Positions 1-7,533 are shown, counted from the stretch's first letter. The stretch: 18,745 nucleotides of DNA from Solirubrobacterales bacterium (GCA_003157595.1 PMKB01000269.1:1-18745), one strand, 5' to 3'. Notes: generated by a model not told the origin, from the sequence alone. Numbers and translations: made by a program.

Positions 1-1167
1 GCCAACCAGGCCGAGCGTCTCACCGGGCCAGATCGCCGCGGAGACACCGGCCAGCGCGTGCACGGCCTGGCCGTGCTGGTGGAACACCTTGCCGACGTCC
101 TCGACGCGCACCAGCGGATCGCCGGAGCGCTCGACCTCGGGCGACGGACCGACCTGCGCGATCGTGGTCCGCGGGAGCTCCTGCGCCCGCTCGTGGAAGT
201 GGCAGCGGCTCGTGTGTCCCTGCCCGGCCAGGTGCAGTGCGGGCTCCTCGCCGGTGCAGATCGGTTGCGCCAGGCCGCAGCGGGCCGCGAACACGCAGGC
301 CGGCAGAGCCTCTCCGATCGACGGCAGGAAGCCGGGAATGCTGTCGAGGCGGCCGGCATCCTTGCGCGCGCCGCCGCGCGGGATGCAGCGGATCAGGCCA
401 ACCGTGTACGGGTGGCGCGGGTCGTGCAGGACCGCCTCGACCGGCCCCTCCTCGACGAGCCTGCCGGCGTAGAGCACTCCGACGCGATCGCACATCCTGC
501 GGATCAAGCCGAGGTTGTGACTGATGAACATCACGGCCATGTTGAAGTCGGCCCGCAGCTGGGCGATCAGCTCGAGCACCTCCGCCTCGACCGTAGCGTC
601 GAGGCCGGTGGTCGGCTCGTCGAGGATCAGCAGCGCCGGGTCCTTGGCCAGCGCCATCGCGACCACGACCCGTTGCGCCATCCCACCGGACAATTGATGG
701 GGGTAGCGGGAGAGCAGCAGGCCTGGATCGGCGATCCGCACCCGTGCGAGCGCGTCGCGGGCTCGCTCCAACGCCTCCCGGCGCGGAACGCCGCGAATGC
801 GGAAGACCTCTGCGACCTGCTGCCCGATGCGCAACGTCGGGTTGAGCGCGTCGGCCGGATTTTGGTAGACCATCGACACCCGCTCGGCTCGCAGCCGCCG
901 CACCTGCTCGCGCGAGAGTGAGAGCACATCGCTGCCTGCGACCCGGATCGATCCTGCCCGCACCCGTCCGTTGCGAGGGAGGTAGCGGACGACTGCGAGC
1001 GCCGTCGTCGACTTGCCGCAGCCGGACTCGCCGACGAGGCCGTATGTCTCGCCGGCGTCGACAGTGAGCGTTATGCCGCGGAGCACCTCGCGCTCGCGTC
1101 CTCGCACGCGGTAGACGACATCGAGATCGGCAAGCTCAAGTACCGCGCCCGCCGGCGGCGCGCTCAT
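1..1167 (-). CDS. Peptide/nickel-type ABC transporter ATP-binding protein, tandem two-domain (DppD-DppF type), 3' end cut by window edge
   Basis: The frame is open on the minus strand from an ATG at 1167 to the window edge (389 codons, no stop), so the C-terminal half lies outside. Seen: Walker A GESGCGKST (residues 46-54), ABC signature LSGGMAQR (159-166), Walker B LLILDEP (from 179) and the switch histidine H217. After these comes the oligopeptide-transporter C-terminal region with its cysteines (FAARCGLAQPIC, around 298-310). About 60 residues later a new domain begins (DPLVRVEDVGKVF ... GETLGLVG) and is cut just before its own Walker A. This is the layout of fused DppD+DppF proteins, usually about 550 residues or more. 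It would energise uptake through the two permeases encoded just upstream. The ATG overlaps the stop of the permease gene at 1164-2033 by 4 bp, so translation is probably coupled. The substrate (peptide, nickel, glutathione or other) cannot be told from the sequence. Confidence 0.93.
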   Translation of the reverse strand, partial: MSAPPAGAVLELADLDVVYRVRGREREVLRGITLTVDAGETYGLVGESGCGKSTTALAVVRYLPRNGRVRAGSIRVAGSDVLSLSREQVRRLRAERVSMVYQNPADALNPTLRIGQQVAEVFRIRGVPRREALERARDALARVRIADPGLLLSRYPHQLSGGMAQRVVVAMALAKDPALLILDEPTTGLDATVEAEVLELIAQLRADFNMAVMFISHNLGLIRRMCDRVGVLYAGRLVEEGPVEAVLHDPRHPYTVGLIRCIPRGGARKDAGRLDSIPGFLPSIGEALPACVFAARCGLAQPICTGEEPALHLAGQGHTSRCHFHERAQELPRTTIAQVGPSPEVERSGDPLVRVEDVGKVFHQHGQAVHALAGVSAAIWPGETLGLVG

Positions 1168-2033
1168 CGCTCGAGCACCTGCGATATGCCGTCAGCCACG
1201 AGGTTGATCGCGACCACCAGCGAGGCGATCGCGAGCGCCGGGAACAGGACGGTCCACCAATAGCTGCCGGCGGCGAGCAGCGAGTAGTTGTCGGAGATCT
1301 GCAACGCCCAGTCCGGCGAGGGCTCCTGCACGCCGAAGCCCAGGAAGGTGAGCCCGGCGATCGCGAAGATCGCGTAGCCGACGCGAACCGTGGCCTCGAC
1401 GATGATCGGGCCCATCACGTTCGGGAGGATCTCGGCGAACATGATGTACGGGGCGTGCTCGCCGCGCAGCTGCGCCGCCGCGACGTAGTCGAGCTCGCGC
1501 TCTGCGAGCACCGCCGCGCGCACGGTGCGCGCGATCAGCGGCGTGAAGAGCACGCCGACGATGACCATCAGCGTCAGCGTCGAATGGCCGAGTGCCACGG
1601 CAACGACGATCGCGACCACGACGAGGGGCAGCGACAGCATCGCCTCGATCAGGCGGCTGACGATGTCGTCGACGGCGCCTCGCCGGTAGCCCGTGAGGAG
1701 CCCGACGGCCGTGCCCGCCGCGATCGCGAGTGCCGTTGCGGCCGGGGCGATGGTGAGGATGCTGCGCGCGCCCGCGAGCACCCGCGAGAACACGTCTCGG
1801 CCCAGCTGATCGGTCCCGAACAGGTGATGGACGCTGGGTACCGCGAGCACATTCGCGGACTGGGCGAGCGGATCCCGCGGCGCGATCGTGGCGCCGAAGA
1901 TCGCGCAGAAGACCCACCAGCAGACAACCAGAGCCCCGACGAGGAAGGTCTTCGAGCGCAGCAGCGCCCGCAGCGTCTCGCGACGTGCGACCGTCGCCGG
2001 GGCCGGGACGAGTTCGACGGCGATCGAGCTCAC
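1164..2033 (-). CDS. ABC transporter permease, DppC/OppC family
   Basis: A 289-residue inner-membrane permease of the peptide/nickel importer family. Seen: an N-terminal hydrophobic segment (FLVGALVVCWWVFCAIFGA), the family motif HHLFGTDQLGRDVFSRVLAGAR in the periplasmic-side region, several further membrane segments, and the ATPase-coupling (EAA) loop around YVAAAQLRGEHAPYIMFAEI followed by LPN. Length is typical for DppC. The start is GTG at 2033; it overlaps the TGA of the upstream permease gene (GTGA, 4 bp), and its own TGA overlaps the ATG of the ATPase gene (ATGA, 4 bp). It should pair with the DppB-type protein to form the pore. Specificity is unknown. Confidence 0.93.
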   Translation of the reverse strand: MSSIAVELVPAPATVARRETLRALLRSKTFLVGALVVCWWVFCAIFGATIAPRDPLAQSANVLAVPSVHHLFGTDQLGRDVFSRVLAGARSILTIAPAATALAIAAGTAVGLLTGYRRGAVDDIVSRLIEAMLSLPLVVVAIVVAVALGHSTLTLMVIVGVLFTPLIARTVRAAVLAERELDYVAAAQLRGEHAPYIMFAEILPNVMGPIIVEATVRVGYAIFAIAGLTFLGFGVQEPSPDWALQISDNYSLLAAGSYWWTVLFPALAIASLVVAINLVADGISQVLER

Positions 2034-2983
2034 GCCGCTTCGGCGTACCGGATGCGTGGGTTCAACACCGAGTAGAGGACGTCGGCGACCAGCGCCGCGG
2101 CGAGGTAGACGATCGCGATCACGAGCACGCTGCTCTCCAGCATCGTGAAGTCCTTGTTCAGCGCGGCGGTCAGGATGCGCTGCCCGATGCCGTTGTAGTT
2201 GAAGAGCTTCTCGATCACGACAAGTCCGCCGATCAGGTATCCCAGCTGCGTTGCGATCACGGCGATCGTCGGCAGCAGCGAGTTGCGCAGCACATGCCGG
2301 CGGATAACGGTGCGCGTGCGAACGCCCTTGAGAATGGCGGTCCGCGTGTAGTCGGCGTCGAGTGCCTCGATCGTTCCGGCCCGCGCCATGCGGGCTATGT
2401 ATCCGAACAGCACCATGGTGAGCGCCAGGCTCGGCAACAGCAGGTACTTGACCTGCGTGAGGAAGCCGGCCCCGGGTGGAGCTGTGGCGTCGACCGGCAG
2501 CACCTTGAGCGCCAGCCCAAAGACGAGGATCAGGACGATCGCGGAGACGAACTCCGGGATCGCCGTCAGCGACAGCCCGGCCAGGGTGATCACGCGATCG
2601 GCGAGGCGACCGCGCCGCAGGGCGGCGACCACGCCGCCGAGGATGCTCAGCGGCACGAGGAGCACGAAGGCGACGGCGGCGAGCTTGAGCGAGTTGAGTA
2701 GCGACGTGCTCAGCAGCGGCCAGACCGCCACGCGATACTCGAGCGAGCTGCCGAGGTTGCCCTGGACGAAGTTCGAGATCCAGCTGGCGTACTGGACGTA
2801 GACCGGCCGGTCCACGCCGAGCTGGTGGTTCAGGTGGTTGACGGACTGTTGCGTTGCGAAGCCCCCGAGCACGTTGCGCCCGACGTTCCCGGGCAACAGC
2901 TGCGCGATGGCAAAGACGATCACGCTCACGAGCGCCAGCGTGATCACGGCGAGGGCCAGGCGCTTGAGCAGGAAGCGGGCCAT
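2030..2983 (-). CDS. ABC transporter permease, DppB/OppB family
   Basis: A 317-residue membrane permease. Seen: an N-terminal helix (FLLKRLALAVITLALVSVIVFAIAQLLPG) with the DppB-type start 'RFLLKRL', then five more hydrophobic stretches. The EAA coupling loop DYTRTAILKGVRTRTVIRRH and the family-typical IEKLFNYNGIGQ lie near the C-terminus. Two start codons stand side by side: GTG at 2986 and ATG at 2983. GAGGGA lies directly upstream; its distance to the ATG (4-5 nt) is better than to the GTG (about 1-2 nt), so I place the start at 2983. It is separated from the solute-binding protein gene by about 96 bp holding a strong hairpin, and overlaps the next permease gene by 4 bp. Confidence 0.93.
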   Translation of the reverse strand: MARFLLKRLALAVITLALVSVIVFAIAQLLPGNVGRNVLGGFATQQSVNHLNHQLGVDRPVYVQYASWISNFVQGNLGSSLEYRVAVWPLLSTSLLNSLKLAAVAFVLLVPLSILGGVVAALRRGRLADRVITLAGLSLTAIPEFVSAIVLILVFGLALKVLPVDATAPPGAGFLTQVKYLLLPSLALTMVLFGYIARMARAGTIEALDADYTRTAILKGVRTRTVIRRHVLRNSLLPTIAVIATQLGYLIGGLVVIEKLFNYNGIGQRILTAALNKDFTMLESSVLVIAIVYLAAALVADVLYSVLNPRIRYAEAA

Positions 2984-3012
2984 CACGTCCCTCGGCGGCT
3001 CACATCCCGCCC

Positions 3013-3065
3013 CGCGCCCCCCCGGCCGTGCCGCGGCGCACGGCGGCGGCGGGCCTGGGGGCGCG
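3013..3065 (-). other. Nested GC-rich hairpin between binding-protein and permease genes
   Basis: Outer arms CGCGCCCCC (3013-3021) and GGGGGCGCG (3057-3065) pair perfectly over 9 bp. Inside, GCCGTGC (3025-3031) and GCACGGC (3038-3044) pair over 7 bp with a 6-nt loop. There is no T tract, so it does not look like a full intrinsic terminator. It sits between the binding-protein stop codon and the permease start. Structures there can stabilise upstream mRNA or partly block read-through, raising the binding protein relative to the membrane parts; that role is inference. Confidence 0.5.
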
Positions 3066-3079
3066 TAGCGCGGTCGCGT

Positions 3080-4768
3080 TCACGCCAGGGACGTCTTGCT
3101 CAGGTGGAGAACGGCGCTCGCGTCCGCCGTGTAGCCCTTGACGCTCTTCGAGCCGGCCGCCAGGTAGTAGTAGAAGTAGGGGAAGATCACCGGCGTGTCG
3201 TGCAGCAGGATGTTCGCCAGCTCGACCGCGTACTTTTCCTGATCCTTGAAGCTCGCCGCACCGAGGAACGACCTGACCCCGGAGTCGAACTTCGGGTTCG
3301 AGTAGTGGGCGGCGTTCCACACGCCCTTGGTCTCGAGCGCGCTGACGAGGAACACGTTGGGAACCGGGCGGCTCCCCCAATCGGTGATGTCGACCGGCGC
3401 ATTGAGCCACGGCGTGGCGCCCCAACCCTTCGGCGGTCCGGTCTGCGTTCCCGCGTAATACGCGGTGGAGGTCAGGATCGACAGGCCAAGGTCGATGCCG
3501 ATTGCCTTGACCGAGCTCTGGATGATCTGCGCGAGCTCGGGGATCTCGCCGAGCTGCTCGGTCGTGAGCTTGAGCGAGAAGCCCTTCTCGTGCCCGGCAG
3601 CGGCGATCAGCTGCTTCGCCTTGCGGATATCCTGCTTGCGCGCCGGCACGCTCGTCGCCAGACCGTAGACCGGCGCGAACGGCGAGTCGTTGCCGATGTC
3701 GGCGAGGTCGTTGAACAGTGTCTTGACGATCGCCGGCCGGTCGAGCGTTAGCGCGATGGCCTGGCGCACCCGGTAGTCCTGGAGCGGGTTGTTGTCATCG
3801 ACCCTCAGCGGCACCTCGCGGTGCGTCGCGCCGCGGGCCGTGAAGATCTGCACGTTCGAGTTGTTGAACAGCGGGCGGTCTGTCGCGAGCTGAACCTGCC
3901 CGACGAGGTCGATCTGCCCGCCCAGCAGCGCAGCGTCCGCGGCGGCGGCCGCGGTGTAGTAGGTGACATCGACGCCGGCGAGCGGCGCCGTCCCGCCCCA
4001 CCAGCCGCCGAACCGCTGATACGTCGCGCTGACGCCCGGGGTGTACGCGCTGAGCGCGAAGGCGCCGGTGGTCTGCGGCTTGGTCGTGAACGTGCCGAGC
4101 TGGTAGTCGGCCGGAAGGATGATCCCCTGGTAGGTCGTCGAGCTCACCAGATAGGGGAAGTTGGAGACCGGTTGGTTGAGGTGGAAGGCGACGGTGAGGT
4201 CGTCGACCTTCTGAACGCCGCCCGGGCCGAGGTAGCTCCCGATCGCCGAGAGCGCCTGCGAGCCCTTCGAGGCGAGCCGCTTCCACGTCGCGACGACGTC
4301 GTCGGCGGTCAGCGCCTGACCTGTCTGGAACTTCACATTGGGCCGCAGCTTGAACGTCCAGATCGATGCCTGCGGGTTCGTGCTCCAGCTGAGGGCGAGC
4401 TCGGGCAGCAGGGTCTTGCTCTGCGTGGCGCGCACGAGGTACTCGCCGGCGATCGAGGCTGTCTGGAGCCCACCGATGTCTGAGACCGTGGACGGCTCGA
4501 TCGACCCCGTCGGGGGCGGGATGATGGCGACGCGAAGCCGGCTCGCGCTCGCAGCACCATGCGCCGCGGCGAATGCAGGCACCGGCTCCCCCGCTGCGCG
4601 CAGCAGCACGCCGACGACAGGGATCGAAAGCCCGAGGATGCTCGCGCGCCGCAGCAGCTCGCGACGGTCGAACTCGCCGGCGACGAAATCGTCGATGAGT
4701 GCGTTTTCCAACGGGCCGGCTTCGGTGCGGCGGTAGCTCTCGAGCGCGCGGCGTGCTTCGCGGTCCAT
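3080..4768 (-). CDS. ABC transporter solute-binding protein, SBP_bac_5 (family 5) type
   Basis: A 562-residue extracytoplasmic substrate-binding protein of the DppA/OppA/NikA superfamily. Seen: a long charged N-terminal extension (about 34 residues), then a twin-arginine-like leader RRELLRRASILGLS (35-48) and a hydrophobic stretch ending in an Ala-rich site near residues 65-75. No lipobox cysteine is present. Family features follow: LRPNVKFQTGQALTADDVVATWKRL in the N-lobe, FHLNQPVSNFPYLVSS, and DYRVRQAIALTLDRPAIV. This suggests Tat-dependent export of a folded protein; export route and lack of a lipid anchor are inferences. The ATG at 4768 has GAGG about 9 nt upstream. It is the first gene of the operon with two permeases and a dual ATPase, so it sets substrate specificity, which I cannot name. 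Confidence 0.93.
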   Translation of the reverse strand: MDREARRALESYRRTEAGPLENALIDDFVAGEFDRRELLRRASILGLSIPVVGVLLRAAGEPVPAFAAAHGAASASRLRVAIIPPPTGSIEPSTVSDIGGLQTASIAGEYLVRATQSKTLLPELALSWSTNPQASIWTFKLRPNVKFQTGQALTADDVVATWKRLASKGSQALSAIGSYLGPGGVQKVDDLTVAFHLNQPVSNFPYLVSSTTYQGIILPADYQLGTFTTKPQTTGAFALSAYTPGVSATYQRFGGWWGGTAPLAGVDVTYYTAAAAADAALLGGQIDLVGQVQLATDRPLFNNSNVQIFTARGATHREVPLRVDDNNPLQDYRVRQAIALTLDRPAIVKTLFNDLADIGNDSPFAPVYGLATSVPARKQDIRKAKQLIAAAGHEKGFSLKLTTEQLGEIPELAQIIQSSVKAIGIDLGLSILTSTAYYAGTQTGPPKGWGATPWLNAPVDITDWGSRPVPNVFLVSALETKGVWNAAHYSNPKFDSGVRSFLGAASFKDQEKYAVELANILLHDTPVIFPYFYYYLAAGSKSVKGYTADASAVLHLSKTSLA

Positions 4769-4820
4769 TTCGGTGTCCTCACTCTCTTGCGGCTGGGCAG
4801 AAGTATGTCGAACGTCGGGA

Positions 4821-4836
4821 AAGCCGCTGCCGGCTT
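4821..4836 (-). other. Small hairpin in the leader of the binding-protein operon
   Basis: AAGCCG (4821-4826) and CGGCTT (4831-4836) form a perfect 6-bp stem with a 4-nt loop. On the transcribed (minus) strand the second arm is followed by TTCCC. It lies in the predicted 96-nt leader, about 53 nt upstream of the start codon. It could modulate leader structure; no function can be assigned. Confidence 0.3.
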
Positions 4837-4870
4837 GCCCATCCCCTAATTGTCACCTTAGCCGATGGTA

Positions 4871-4898
4871 ATTCTGCTATTCCTATTCTTGCGGTCAA
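4871..4898 (-). promoter_or_regulatory. Candidate promoter of the ABC importer operon
   Basis: On the minus strand TTGACC (4893-4898) and CAGAAT (4871-4876) are separated by 16 bp, in the only AT-rich pocket of this spacer. They match 5/6 and 4/6 of the housekeeping -35 and -10 hexamers. Transcription would start near 4864, giving a leader of about 96 nt before the ATG at 4768. Confidence 0.4.
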
Positions 4899-5129
4899 CG
4901 GGCATTGCACAGCCCGCGCGGCGACCAGCCCCTGCGGCCCCTCCACGAGCCAGGCAGGACGGCGGTGCCGGGGCGCCGCGGCGGCCCGGCAGCCGCGTGG
5001 CGCGAGCGGCGCAGCGGCAGGCGAGTTCGCGCGGATGGCCCCTGCGCACGCCGGCTCAGTCGGGTTCGAGCACCGGTCTCGTCGACGGCAACGGCCCCAG
5101 CTGATGGGCGTGTTCTGCACCTTGCACGC

Positions 5130-5150
5130 GAAACTCCGAGCGGTCGGAGC
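5130..5150 (-). terminator. Candidate rho-independent terminator of the patatin-like gene
   Basis: On the minus strand CTCCGA-CCGC-TCGGAG forms a perfect 6-bp stem with a 4-nt loop (arms 5144-5149 and 5134-5139), followed by TTT. It begins about 10 nt past the stop codon at 5159. The T run is short, so termination efficiency is uncertain. Confidence 0.45.
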
Positions 5151-5158
5151 GAGAAATG

Positions 5159-6106
5159 CTACCCGGCCGCGAGGCCGACTTTGCGCAGGCGCTTTCGCCC
5201 CAATCGGCGCAGCGCGCGCGCGGTGCTGGCACGGCCGGCCTCGATCGCCTGCGCCCGGCGACCGCGGTCCATCATGTTCGGGCCCATCGCCGCGAGATCG
5301 GCAAACGCGGGCTCGAGTACAAGCACGTTCGTGCCAGTCTCACGCAGCGCGCCCACCTCCGCGGCGAGCAGCGCCGACGAACGTCGCCGGCGCGCACCGG
5401 CGATCCGCTCGGTCACCCCTCCGCCCGCCAGCCAGGCGGGCGACGACATCGGGTTGAGCGCGATCACCGTGTCGAGCTGCGACGCGGCGAGCAGGTCGAG
5501 GTTCGAATGCGAGTACACACCGCCGTCGATGTAGCGCCGACCGCCGATTCGCACCGGCTCATAGAACCCCGGGATCGCGCAGGAGGCGGCGACCGCTTCG
5601 CCGGGGGTCGCCGCCGGAGTTCGCTCAGGCCCGAACTCCACGCGCTCTCCGTTCGAGTAGTCGCAGGCGACGATCGCCAGCGCGCAGCGATCCGGCCATT
5701 GCTTGCCAACGGCCTGCTCGACCAGGCGGCTGATCGCGTCCGTGCGCAGCACTCCGCGCGGCAGAAGCCCGGTGAGGAAGGTCGTGCGGTTGCGTGCCGC
5801 GAGCATCATCCGCAGCGAACCCGGGCCGATCGGCAGCGGGACGCGCGCGAGCCGCAGCGCCATCGCATCGTGGCCATCCAGCTCCGACGGGGCCTCCACA
5901 GGGTCGCCGCTGACGTAGGCCGCCATCGCGGCGGTCGATACATCCCCCGCGACCATCGTGGCGATCAGCGAGCCGACCGAGGTCCCGAGCACGACGCTCG
6001 CGTCAGCAGCGCGAAAGCCGGTCTGCTCCTCGAGCGCGTCCAGCGCGCCGATCATCCAGGCCGCGCCGACGACGCCACCGGCTCCCAACGCCAGCCCGAT
6101 TCTCAT
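5159..6106 (-). CDS. Patatin-like phospholipase / RssA-type serine hydrolase
   Basis: A 315-residue cytoplasmic hydrolase of the patatin family (lipid acyl hydrolases; Ser-Asp dyad). Seen: the oxyanion glycine motif LGAGGVVGAAW at residues 7-17, the nucleophile elbow GTSVGS with Ser43, and DGG (Asp194) in RYIDGGVYSHSNLDL. No signal peptide is present. An upstream in-frame start at 6142 exists, but the ATG at 6106 has AAGGGA about 8 nt upstream and begins directly with the conserved MRIGLALGAGG, so I chose it. The first beta strand running straight into the glycine motif is typical of bacterial RssA-like proteins. The gene is alone on this strand, diverging from the CBS-domain gene, with a candidate terminator after it. 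Its lipid substrate is unknown. Confidence 0.92.
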   Translation of the reverse strand: MRIGLALGAGGVVGAAWMIGALDALEEQTGFRAADASVVLGTSVGSLIATMVAGDVSTAAMAAYVSGDPVEAPSELDGHDAMALRLARVPLPIGPGSLRMMLAARNRTTFLTGLLPRGVLRTDAISRLVEQAVGKQWPDRCALAIVACDYSNGERVEFGPERTPAATPGEAVAASCAIPGFYEPVRIGGRRYIDGGVYSHSNLDLLAASQLDTVIALNPMSSPAWLAGGGVTERIAGARRRRSSALLAAEVGALRETGTNVLVLEPAFADLAAMGPNMMDRGRRAQAIEAGRASTARALRRLGRKRLRKVGLAAG

Positions 6107-6217
6107 TGCACGATCCCTTCCGCGACCGCACGAACCACTCACGCGCGCCGCTGGCCGAGCCTGAAGGCTAGTGGACGGCGAGACTCGGCTTGGCGCCTCG
6201 AAGATCCGATCGCAGCC

Positions 6218-6263
6218 GTGAACCGGCGCTCGCGGCCCGCAGCCGGTGGCCGCGACGGTTCAC
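6218..6263. other. 46-nt bulged double hairpin in the divergent spacer
   Basis: GTGAACCG (6218-6225) pairs perfectly with CGGTTCAC (6256-6263). Directly inside, TCGCGGCC (6230-6237) pairs perfectly with GGCCGCGA (6248-6255). The left side has a 4-nt GCGC bulge (6226-6229), the right side none, and the loop is 10 nt. That makes 16 paired positions without mismatch, followed on the plus strand by seven C. It lies between the divergent patatin-like and CBS genes, upstream of the mapped CBS promoter, so it would be transcribed only leftwards or act as DNA. Confidence 0.6.
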
Positions 6264-6319
6264 CCCCCCGGCACGGCAGCCCACTCCCGTAAGAAGCGGT
6301 AAAGAATTTGTATCAGATG

Positions 6320-6347
6320 TTGCAAAATGGGTGACGATCGCTACAAT
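6320..6347 (+). promoter_or_regulatory. Promoter of the CBS-domain gene
   Basis: TTGCAA (6320-6325) and TACAAT (6342-6347) are spaced by 16 bp in a locally AT-rich stretch (6296-6350). They match 4/6 and 5/6 of the -35 and -10 consensus. The start would be near 6354, leaving about 40 nt of leader with an AGGAGGA ribosome-binding site at 6381-6387. Confidence 0.6.
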
Positions 6348-6393
6348 CGCTGCGCTCACCCACACGCCACCGCGACTCACAGGAGGACGGACA

Positions 6394-6798
6394 ATGACGG
6401 TGCGCCAGGCGATGAATCCGGTCACGATCACCGTTGGCAGCGGCCACACGATGCGTGAGGCGGCGCGCCGCATGACCGAAGGCGGAACCGGCGCGGCGGT
6501 CGTGATCGACCACGACCTGCCGGCGCCCGGGATCGTCACCGAGCGCGACGTGCTCCGTTGCGCAGGCCGCGGCGGCGACCTCGACACCGAGACGGTCGGG
6601 AACCACTTGACCGCGAATGTCGTCTACGCCGCTCTCGACTGGCCGCTGCAGCGCGCCGCCGAGCAGATGACGGTCGGTGGCTTTCGCCACGTGCTGGTCA
6701 TGGACGGCCCCGACCTCGTCGGCATCCTCTCGATGCGCGACATCGTCGGCAACTGGGTTCGCGCGGCGGTCCCGGCGCAGAGCCTGGCCGTGGCGTAG
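6394..6798 (+). CDS. Stand-alone protein with two CBS domains
   Basis: A 134-residue protein made of a CBS pair (Bateman module), which in this family binds adenine nucleotides or other adenosyl ligands and acts as an energy or redox sensor. Seen: CBS1 about residues 1-55, beginning MTVRQAMNPVTITV and closing with GIVTERDVLR; CBS2 about 65-122, with NVVYAALDWPLQRAAEQM and closing GILSMRDIV. There is no attached effector domain. The frame extends upstream, but AGGAGGA sits 6 nt before the ATG at 6394 and the protein then begins right at the domain. A good promoter lies at 6320-6347. The partner protein is unknown; the GNAT and chrA genes follow on the same strand. Confidence 0.92.
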   Translation: MTVRQAMNPVTITVGSGHTMREAARRMTEGGTGAAVVIDHDLPAPGIVTERDVLRCAGRGGDLDTETVGNHLTANVVYAALDWPLQRAAEQMTVGGFRHVLVMDGPDLVGILSMRDIVGNWVRAAVPAQSLAVA

Positions 6799-6827
6799 GA
6801 GGCGGTCGGCCACAACACCCCGGCGAC

Positions 6828-6892
6828 CGAGCGGGCGTTCCGTCCGGCGCGCTGGGAGCTGGCGAGCGGGCGTTCCGCCCCGCGCGCTGGGA
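6828..6892 (+). repeat. Two direct repeats of 30 bp, period 35 bp
   Basis: Copies at 6828-6857 and 6863-6892 share 28 of 30 bases; both begin CGAGCGGGCGTTCCG and end GCGCGCTGGGA. They fill most of the short gap between the CBS gene stop (6798) and the acetyltransferase start (6904), and the second copy ends 11 bp before the GTG. The period is not a multiple of three and there is no start codon, so they do not look like coding repeats. Confidence 0.75.
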
Positions 6893-6903
6893 ACATCCCG
6901 TCG

Positions 6904-7512
6904 GTGTGGAACCTCGCGCCACGCCTGAGCGGCGAGATCGTGATCCTCGAGCCGCTCGCGCCGGGGCATTTCGACGCGCTGGCGGAGGCCTCGCGTCCGC
7001 CCGAGATCTGGGCCTGGTGGACCGTCGACATGTCCACCGCGGCGGCCTTCGGCGCCTGGTTCGAGGATGCGCTGCGCGCGCGTGAGCAGGGGACGCGCGC
7101 GCCCTTCGCGACGCTCGACGCGCACACCGGGGTGCCGATCGGCTCCACCAGCTTCATGACGCTGCGGCCGGAGCATGCCGGCCTGGAGATCGGCTGGACC
7201 TGGCTGACCTCCGCCGCCTGGCATACCGGGGCCAACGTCGAGGCCAAGCTGATGATGCTCAACCATGCCTTCGGGGCGCTCGGCTGCCAGCGCGTGGAGT
7301 TCTCGACCAACGCGCTCAACGAGCGCTCGCGCCGCGCGCTCGAGGCGCTCCCGGCGCAGTTCGAGGGAATCAAGCGCGACGACCGCATCCTCCACGACGG
7401 CAGCCGGCGCAGCTCCGCGGTCTACTCGATCCTCGATCGCGAATGGCCCGACGTCGCGGCCAACCTCACGGCCCGGGTGGCGGCTGCGAGCGCGGCAGCG
7501 GCGGCCGACTAG
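6904..7512 (+). CDS. GNAT-family N-acetyltransferase, RimL/RimJ-like
   Basis: A 202-residue acyl-CoA-dependent N-acetyltransferase resembling the RimJ/RimL subgroup. Seen: the N-terminal strand GEIVILEPLAPGHFDAL (10-26), GVPIGSTSF (the strand before the acetyl-CoA region), LEIGWTWLTSAAWHTGANVEAKLMML (in place of the usual Q/RxxGxG/A loop), CQRVEFSTNALNERSRRALEAL, and HDGSRRSSAVYSIL near the end. The C-terminus is an alanine-rich tail. The start is GTG at 6904 with no clear ribosome-binding site; no better start exists between it and the preceding stop. The substrate (ribosomal protein, amino acid or drug) is unknown. It lies 105 bp after the CBS gene and 21 bp before chrA. Confidence 0.88.
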   Translation: MWNLAPRLSGEIVILEPLAPGHFDALAEASRPPEIWAWWTVDMSTAAAFGAWFEDALRAREQGTRAPFATLDAHTGVPIGSTSFMTLRPEHAGLEIGWTWLTSAAWHTGANVEAKLMMLNHAFGALGCQRVEFSTNALNERSRRALEALPAQFEGIKRDDRILHDGSRRSSAVYSILDREWPDVAANLTARVAAASAAAAAD

Positions 7513-7533
7513 CGTCAGGCCGGCGGCGTTGCG

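Larger units (their letters stand above)
4769..5158. other. Intergenic region upstream of the importer operon
   Basis: A 390-bp gap without a believable gene. From right to left it holds the candidate terminator of the patatin-like gene (5134-5149), about 230 bp of GC-rich sequence (4900-5130) in which I see no structure, the operon promoter (4871-4898), the leader hairpin (4821-4836) and the GAGG ribosome-binding site just before 4768. Open frames here give Arg/Ala/Pro-rich translations typical of non-coding GC-rich DNA. Confidence 0.6.

Noticed and set aside
4805..4831. TGTCGA match, possible second ECF42 promoter
   Set aside because: No CGTC-like -10 element at 16-17 bp, and it points away from the adjacent gene.
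4779..5120. Minus-strand open frame of 113 codons upstream of the importer operon
   Set aside because: It spans the candidate promoter and leader; composition is Arg/Ala/Pro-rich without motifs.
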